Shown here piece by piece: positions 61,796 through 64,000 of a stretch of 64,000 bases of DNA. How positions within the stretch are numbered: the stretch's first letter is position 1; each line of letters opens with the position of its first letter. Under the pieces are notes generated by a model that did not search any database, had not been told where the DNA came from, and was given only the letters and a program-made list of their open reading frames with translations. Source of the stretch: Rubripirellula tenax (GTDB taxonomy: Bacteria; Planctomycetota; Planctomycetia; Pirellulales; Pirellulaceae); assembly GCF_007860125.1 (NCBI RefSeq), contig NZ_SJPW01000005.1, positions 556,065 to 620,064 on the forward strand, given 5' to 3'. Position numbers and translations under genes: made by a program.

Positions 61796-64000
61796 TTAAT
61801 TGCCAAGGGTTTCTTCCGAAGGAATGTCAGTGATGTAAACGACGCCTTCGGCACCTGGTACCAACAGCTTGTTGCCGACCGCCAACGGCGTCGCCGAAAT
61901 CGGCTGGCCTAACTCGAACTTGCCCTTGAGCTCTCCGTTCGCCGGATCGATTGCAACCAACCAACCGTTTTGGCCGGCCACGACAATCGCATTACCGATC
62001 ACGACGGGTTGCCCCACCGGTCGGCCTTCAGGTAAAGACACCTGGAATTTCTCGACGCCCTCAGCTGTGAAACCACGCAAGATTCGGTCTTCCGTTTCGA
62101 TCAAGCACCAATTCTCGGCCGAGACGGGTCCCCAAGCAATGCGACCATCCAACAGAGTCTTGAATTTTTCGTTCAGGCTCGTCATATCAAATCCGACCAA
62201 AAAATCAGCAGCCGGTCCGGCGGTCGACGCGATGTAGGTTCCCCCAACGCCGGTTGCCGGACCCAGAAAAGTGTATTCAACATCCTTGGAAGACAATTCG
62301 CGAAGCTGTTCAGCGACACGGATCCGATAGATTTTCTTGCGACTGTCGGCCAACACGACTTGATCGGCGTCATCGGGAAGTCCAACCGGATAAGTCCAGT
62401 CGACGCTTGCCACAGGATCGCTTGCCGGTTGAAACGGAGTTGCCATCATCGCACCCGTTTGATAGTTCGCCAGCACCGCGCGGCCAGTATCGAGCGGCAG
62501 GAAGATTCCGCCGCCGGCAAACAAACCGCCTGACTTGGGTCGTCCCGCGGGCAGCTGCATCGCCACTTGACGCAGCTTTTCGGTTTCGCGACTGGGGTCG
62601 TAAACCAGAATCGACTGGCCACCGACTTGGTTGACCAACGCGATTCGATTCTTGTCGATCGGCATCGGATCCTCGAACCGAATTCCGATTGCATTCTTAC
62701 CTGGATTTTCGATCGGTCCTTGCGTTGACCCGCTCGCCAACGTTTCACGATCGAGCGAGAACAAAGCCGCTTGGCTGGTCACGACGTGAAAACCATTTCC
62801 GTCTGGGATGGGCTTGATCATCGCAACCGGCACACCGACATCCGTCCGCCAAATTTCTTCCCCCGTTTTCGGATTCGCTGCGGTGACGCGGATTGCCGAC
62901 GTACCACGCAGCACACGCGAGTGGACCAACGTATCGTCGCTGGAAAACGGTTCGCCGATGAACGTGTCCAACTCGTGAAGACTCCAATCGCGAACGACTC
63001 GGCCTGTGTTGATTTGCAGTTCATACCGTCCGACACGTGTTCCGGTAATCCACATTGCCGTTCGGCCGACCGCCATTTGCGTCGCAGTCGGTTCGTCATA
63101 AAACGCTGGCAACGTCGCCGCGATCGTAACTTGTTCGCGTTCTGCGGTGGGCTCAATATCCAAAACCGTGACTTCACCGCGGTCTGTCAACACGATCAAA
63201 CGACGGCCTTGAATGATCGGCGTCACACGCACGTTGCCGGTCAATCGGAACGGAGGCTGAGCGACTCGCAGATTCTGCCCTGATTCGTCCACTCGTAAAA
63301 CGTGCACGATCGCGTATTCCGAACCGGCGTTTTCGATCACGAACACGTGCCCCAGCAACGGGACCGGCGGGACCGCGATGGTTCCGTCGCGGTGACCGAT
63401 GTAAAAACTTTCCAGGCAAGCGCCATCACGCGTGTTCATCACGTAAAGATTGCTGTGGTTGCCCGGAAGGTATCCGCGGTTGGCACGCACATCGATACCG
63501 GGGGCTGTTTCAAGTCCTTGTGGAATCTGGCTGACCCATTTCGCATCGCCCGAATCGGCATCCAAGGAAATCAGTCGGCCGGAGTCGGTAACAACGTAGA
63601 CATCATCTTTGACAGAGATCGGCTGGCGAAAGGTTTCGTCGATCTGCGCACGCCATGAAACTCGACCATTCTCTGCGTCGCAACGAAACACTTCCAACAG
63701 CGACGAATCACTGAGCAGAACACCACTACCACTTTCGATTCGCACCGGGGGCAAGTCTTTGGCGTATCCGACGAACTTTCGCCAGCGAAGGCTTCCTTTC
63801 TCGCCATCGAACGCCAACACCGATCCGCCGGCACGCAGGTACAACGTTTCGCCTCGCAGATCCGGCGCCGCACGACCAGCCAACGATGTCAGCACCACCG
63901 AATTGATCAGGTCTCCGTCGGGAGCCTGCGTCACGGTTTCGGGAAGCTTCGACGACGGAGCAACCAGTGTCTGTTGGATATCACTGGCCGATCGAATCAA
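61796..64000 (-). CDS. PQQ-type beta-propeller repeat protein, N-terminus off the window edge
   Basis: Repeated blades can be read: VLAFDGEKGSLRWRKFVG, LISLDADSGDAKWVSQIPQG, RVTAANPKTGEEIWRTD and LVAIDPANGELKGKFELGQP, each the A-x-D-x2-T/S-G-x2-x-W pattern of PQQ-like or BamB-type propellers. The frame is open to the window end, and the codon at 64000 is not a convincing start, so the gene continues. It is the first gene seen of a three-gene operon with the solute-binding protein (13 bases later) and the large exported protein. It is probably a scaffold for envelope complexes; cofactor binding is doubtful. Confidence 0.82.
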   Translation of the reverse strand: MIRSASDIQQTLVAPSSKLPETVTQAPDGDLINSVVLTSLAGRAAPDLRGETLYLRAGGSVLAFDGEKGSLRWRKFVGYAKDLPPVRIESGSGVLLSDSSLLEVFRCDAENGRVSWRAQIDETFRQPISVKDDVYVVTDSGRLISLDADSGDAKWVSQIPQGLETAPGIDVRANRGYLPGNHSNLYVMNTRDGACLESFYIGHRDGTIAVPPVPLLGHVFVIENAGSEYAIVHVLRVDESGQNLRVAQPPFRLTGNVRVTPIIQGRRLIVLTDRGEVTVLDIEPTAEREQVTIAATLPAFYDEPTATQMAVGRTAMWITGTRVGRYELQINTGRVVRDWSLHELDTFIGEPFSSDDTLVHSRVLRGTSAIRVTAANPKTGEEIWRTDVGVPVAMIKPIPDGNGFHVVTSQAALFSLDRETLASGSTQGPIENPGKNAIGIRFEDPMPIDKNRIALVNQVGGQSILVYDPSRETEKLRQVAMQLPAGRPKSGGLFAGGGIFLPLDTGRAVLANYQTGAMMATPFQPASDPVASVDWTYPVGLPDDADQVVLADSRKKIYRIRVAEQLRELSSKDVEYTFLGPATGVGGTYIASTAGPAADFLVGFDMTSLNEKFKTLLDGRIAWGPVSAENWCLIETEDRILRGFTAEGVEKFQVSLPEGRPVGQPVVIGNAIVVAGQNGWLVAIDPANGELKGKFELGQPISATPLAVGNKLLVPGAEGVVYITDIPSEETLGN

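Overview
The window looks like chromosomal DNA of a planctomycete close to Rhodopirellula and other Pirellulaceae. I infer this from content: two DUF1559 pseudopilin-like proteins, one followed by a tiny lipoprotein; three formylglycine-type sulfatases; an N-terminal LExLxxRxLxAGD-type tag on the partial first gene; and several secreted families typical of that phylum. No rRNA, tRNA, CRISPR array or intact insertion sequence was seen.

Layout. 1-2.2 kb: a secreted-protein gene running off the left edge, then a decayed ISKra4-like transposase fused to the tail of an alpha/beta hydrolase. 2.4-4.4 kb: small hypothetical proteins and a membrane HExxH protein. 4.3-8.1 kb: a phospholipid island of acyltransferase and CdsA-like genes (minus strand), with a PAP2/dual-specificity phosphatase and a CDP-alcohol phosphotransferase (plus strand). 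8.2-22.0 kb: a lipid or polyketide cluster with a one-module reducing type I PKS, a type II thioesterase, a fatty-acyl-AMP ligase with its own ACP, a Rieske oxygenase and an RND/MMPL exporter. 22-32.8 kb: a patchwork of IS remnants, a TAXI binding protein, a PL14-like lyase and a duplicated scrap of it, a Gfo/Idh/MocA oxidoreductase, an octaheme cytochrome lipoprotein, a sulfatase and a DUF1559 protein. 33.2-39 kb: a hydrolase-methyltransferase fusion, a PycTM-like membrane protein, a glycosyltransferase and a TPR protein. 39.3-46.2 kb: ClpC, exported MsrA, an esterase, a DinB-like protein, a second DUF1559 protein and a His-rich exported protein. 46.5-52.3 kb: a HEAT protein, an 85-aa helical protein and a 1296-aa FtsK/EccC-like membrane ATPase. 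52.3-64 kb: two sulfatases, PdxH, YqgE, a cold-shock-like protein, and an operon of a PQQ-type beta-propeller, a family 5 solute-binding protein and a large secreted protein.

The most interesting systems are three. The PKS/FAAL/Rieske/RND cluster reads as a pathway to load, extend, oxidise and export a fatty-acid-derived lipid. The 46.5-52.3 kb triad resembles the minimal core of a type VII secretion-like translocase, which is inference only. The phospholipid island, together with the separate hydrolase-methyltransferase at 33 kb, rebuilds the four families of the E. coli ynbABCD operon. Functions come from recognised motifs and family knowledge; no database search was run.
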